Shown here: positions 63,940-64,000 of the stretch, piece by piece
How positions within the stretch are numbered: the stretch's first letter is position 1
Layout: each line of letters starts with the position of its first letter
Origin: VAYN01 sp964540905
GTDB taxonomy: Bacteria > Actinomycetota > Thermoleophilia > Solirubrobacterales > 70-9
Assembly (NCBI GenBank): GCA_964540905.1
Contig: CAZIOS010000003.1
Span: forward strand, 81,316-145,315
Reading direction: 5' to 3'
DNA: 64,000 nt
The notes under the pieces: generated by a model
Told to the model about the DNA's origin: nothing
Databases searched by the model: none
What the model saw: the letters and a program-made list of their open reading frames with translations, nothing else
Made by a program: the position numbers and the translations under genes

Positions 63940-64000
63940 GAGGGGCTAGCTGTCCTACCCACAGACGTTGTGAACGCGGCTGATCGGCGGCCGGTCTCCC

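Overview
The window is 64 kb of very GC-rich DNA with dense genes and almost no A/T in third codon positions. Gene content points to an aerobic actinobacterium of the Thermoleophilia/Solirubrobacterales type. Supporting features are a c-di-AMP riboswitch in front of an NlpC/P60 hydrolase, a KGD-type E2-E1 oxoglutarate dehydrogenase, a decaprenyl-phosphate phosphoribosyltransferase homologue, many TetR regulators and GAAC-N4-GTTC boxes. The taxonomic placement is inference. I saw no rRNA, tRNA, transposase, phage genes or CRISPR array.

Layout. 0-10.6 kb: end of a PAC2 protein, a UvrD-type helicase with a PD-(D/E)XK nuclease end, an inositol-monophosphatase-like enzyme, a basic histone/phasin-like protein behind two SOS-like boxes, a membrane-tethered sigma factor with a secreted protein, and two sugar-nucleotide SDR enzymes. 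10.6-16.5 kb: methylmalonyl-CoA mutase large subunit and acyl-CoA carboxylase beta subunit. Between them lie a DUF559/AbiEi-like gene boxed by inverted repeats and a YeeE/YedE sulfur-transport pair behind a palindromic operator. 16.9-19.8 kb: four TetR genes. 19.8-23.8 kb: a potABCD-like polyamine ABC operon. 24-33 kb: riboswitch-controlled cell-wall hydrolase, an SDR, aconitase, a DUF3817 protein and an all-in-one lipoyl-E2-E1 oxoglutarate dehydrogenase. 33-36.8 kb: acyl-CoA reductase-like protein plus alkyl-DHAP synthase, a likely ether-lipid module. 36.9-43.9 kb: DUF5666 protein with a two-component system, UbiA-family transferase, a three-gene operon of small unknowns, a TetR and a tandem TetR-TetR fusion. 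44-57 kb: citrate synthase, PfkB kinase, quinone reductase, DEAD-box helicase, an atypical pyrD, a second two-component system, an APH-like phosphotransferase, a decapeptide-repeat secreted protein, an IPT/PASTA-like secreted protein and an acyl-CoA dehydrogenase. 57-64 kb: a nucleotidyltransferase/HTH pair resembling a toxin-antitoxin system, a RibD-C reductase, a sulfotransferase, a flippase-like membrane protein and several small unknowns.

Metabolic theme. Citrate synthase, aconitase and oxoglutarate dehydrogenase cover much of the oxidative TCA cycle. Acyl-CoA carboxylase and mutase genes could feed propionyl-CoA into it. The acyl-CoA dehydrogenase, SDR and acyl-CoA reductase/ADPS genes point to active lipid metabolism under TetR control.

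The most unusual signal lies between genes. At least three families of palindromic repeats (A: three copies of 113-121 bp; B: two copies of 43 bp; C: two copies of 97-98 bp) sit just after stop codons. In families A and C a conserved core is enclosed by arms that pair within a copy but differ between copies. In family B most of the arm is conserved and one base pair changes on both sides. This is what a structured 3'-end RNA, or a palindromic element that acquires its arms from local DNA, would look like. Two further loci show related behaviour: a 23-bp inverted duplication of the 3' end of the NlpC/P60 gene, and 27-bp inverted repeats hugging the start and stop of the DUF559 gene.
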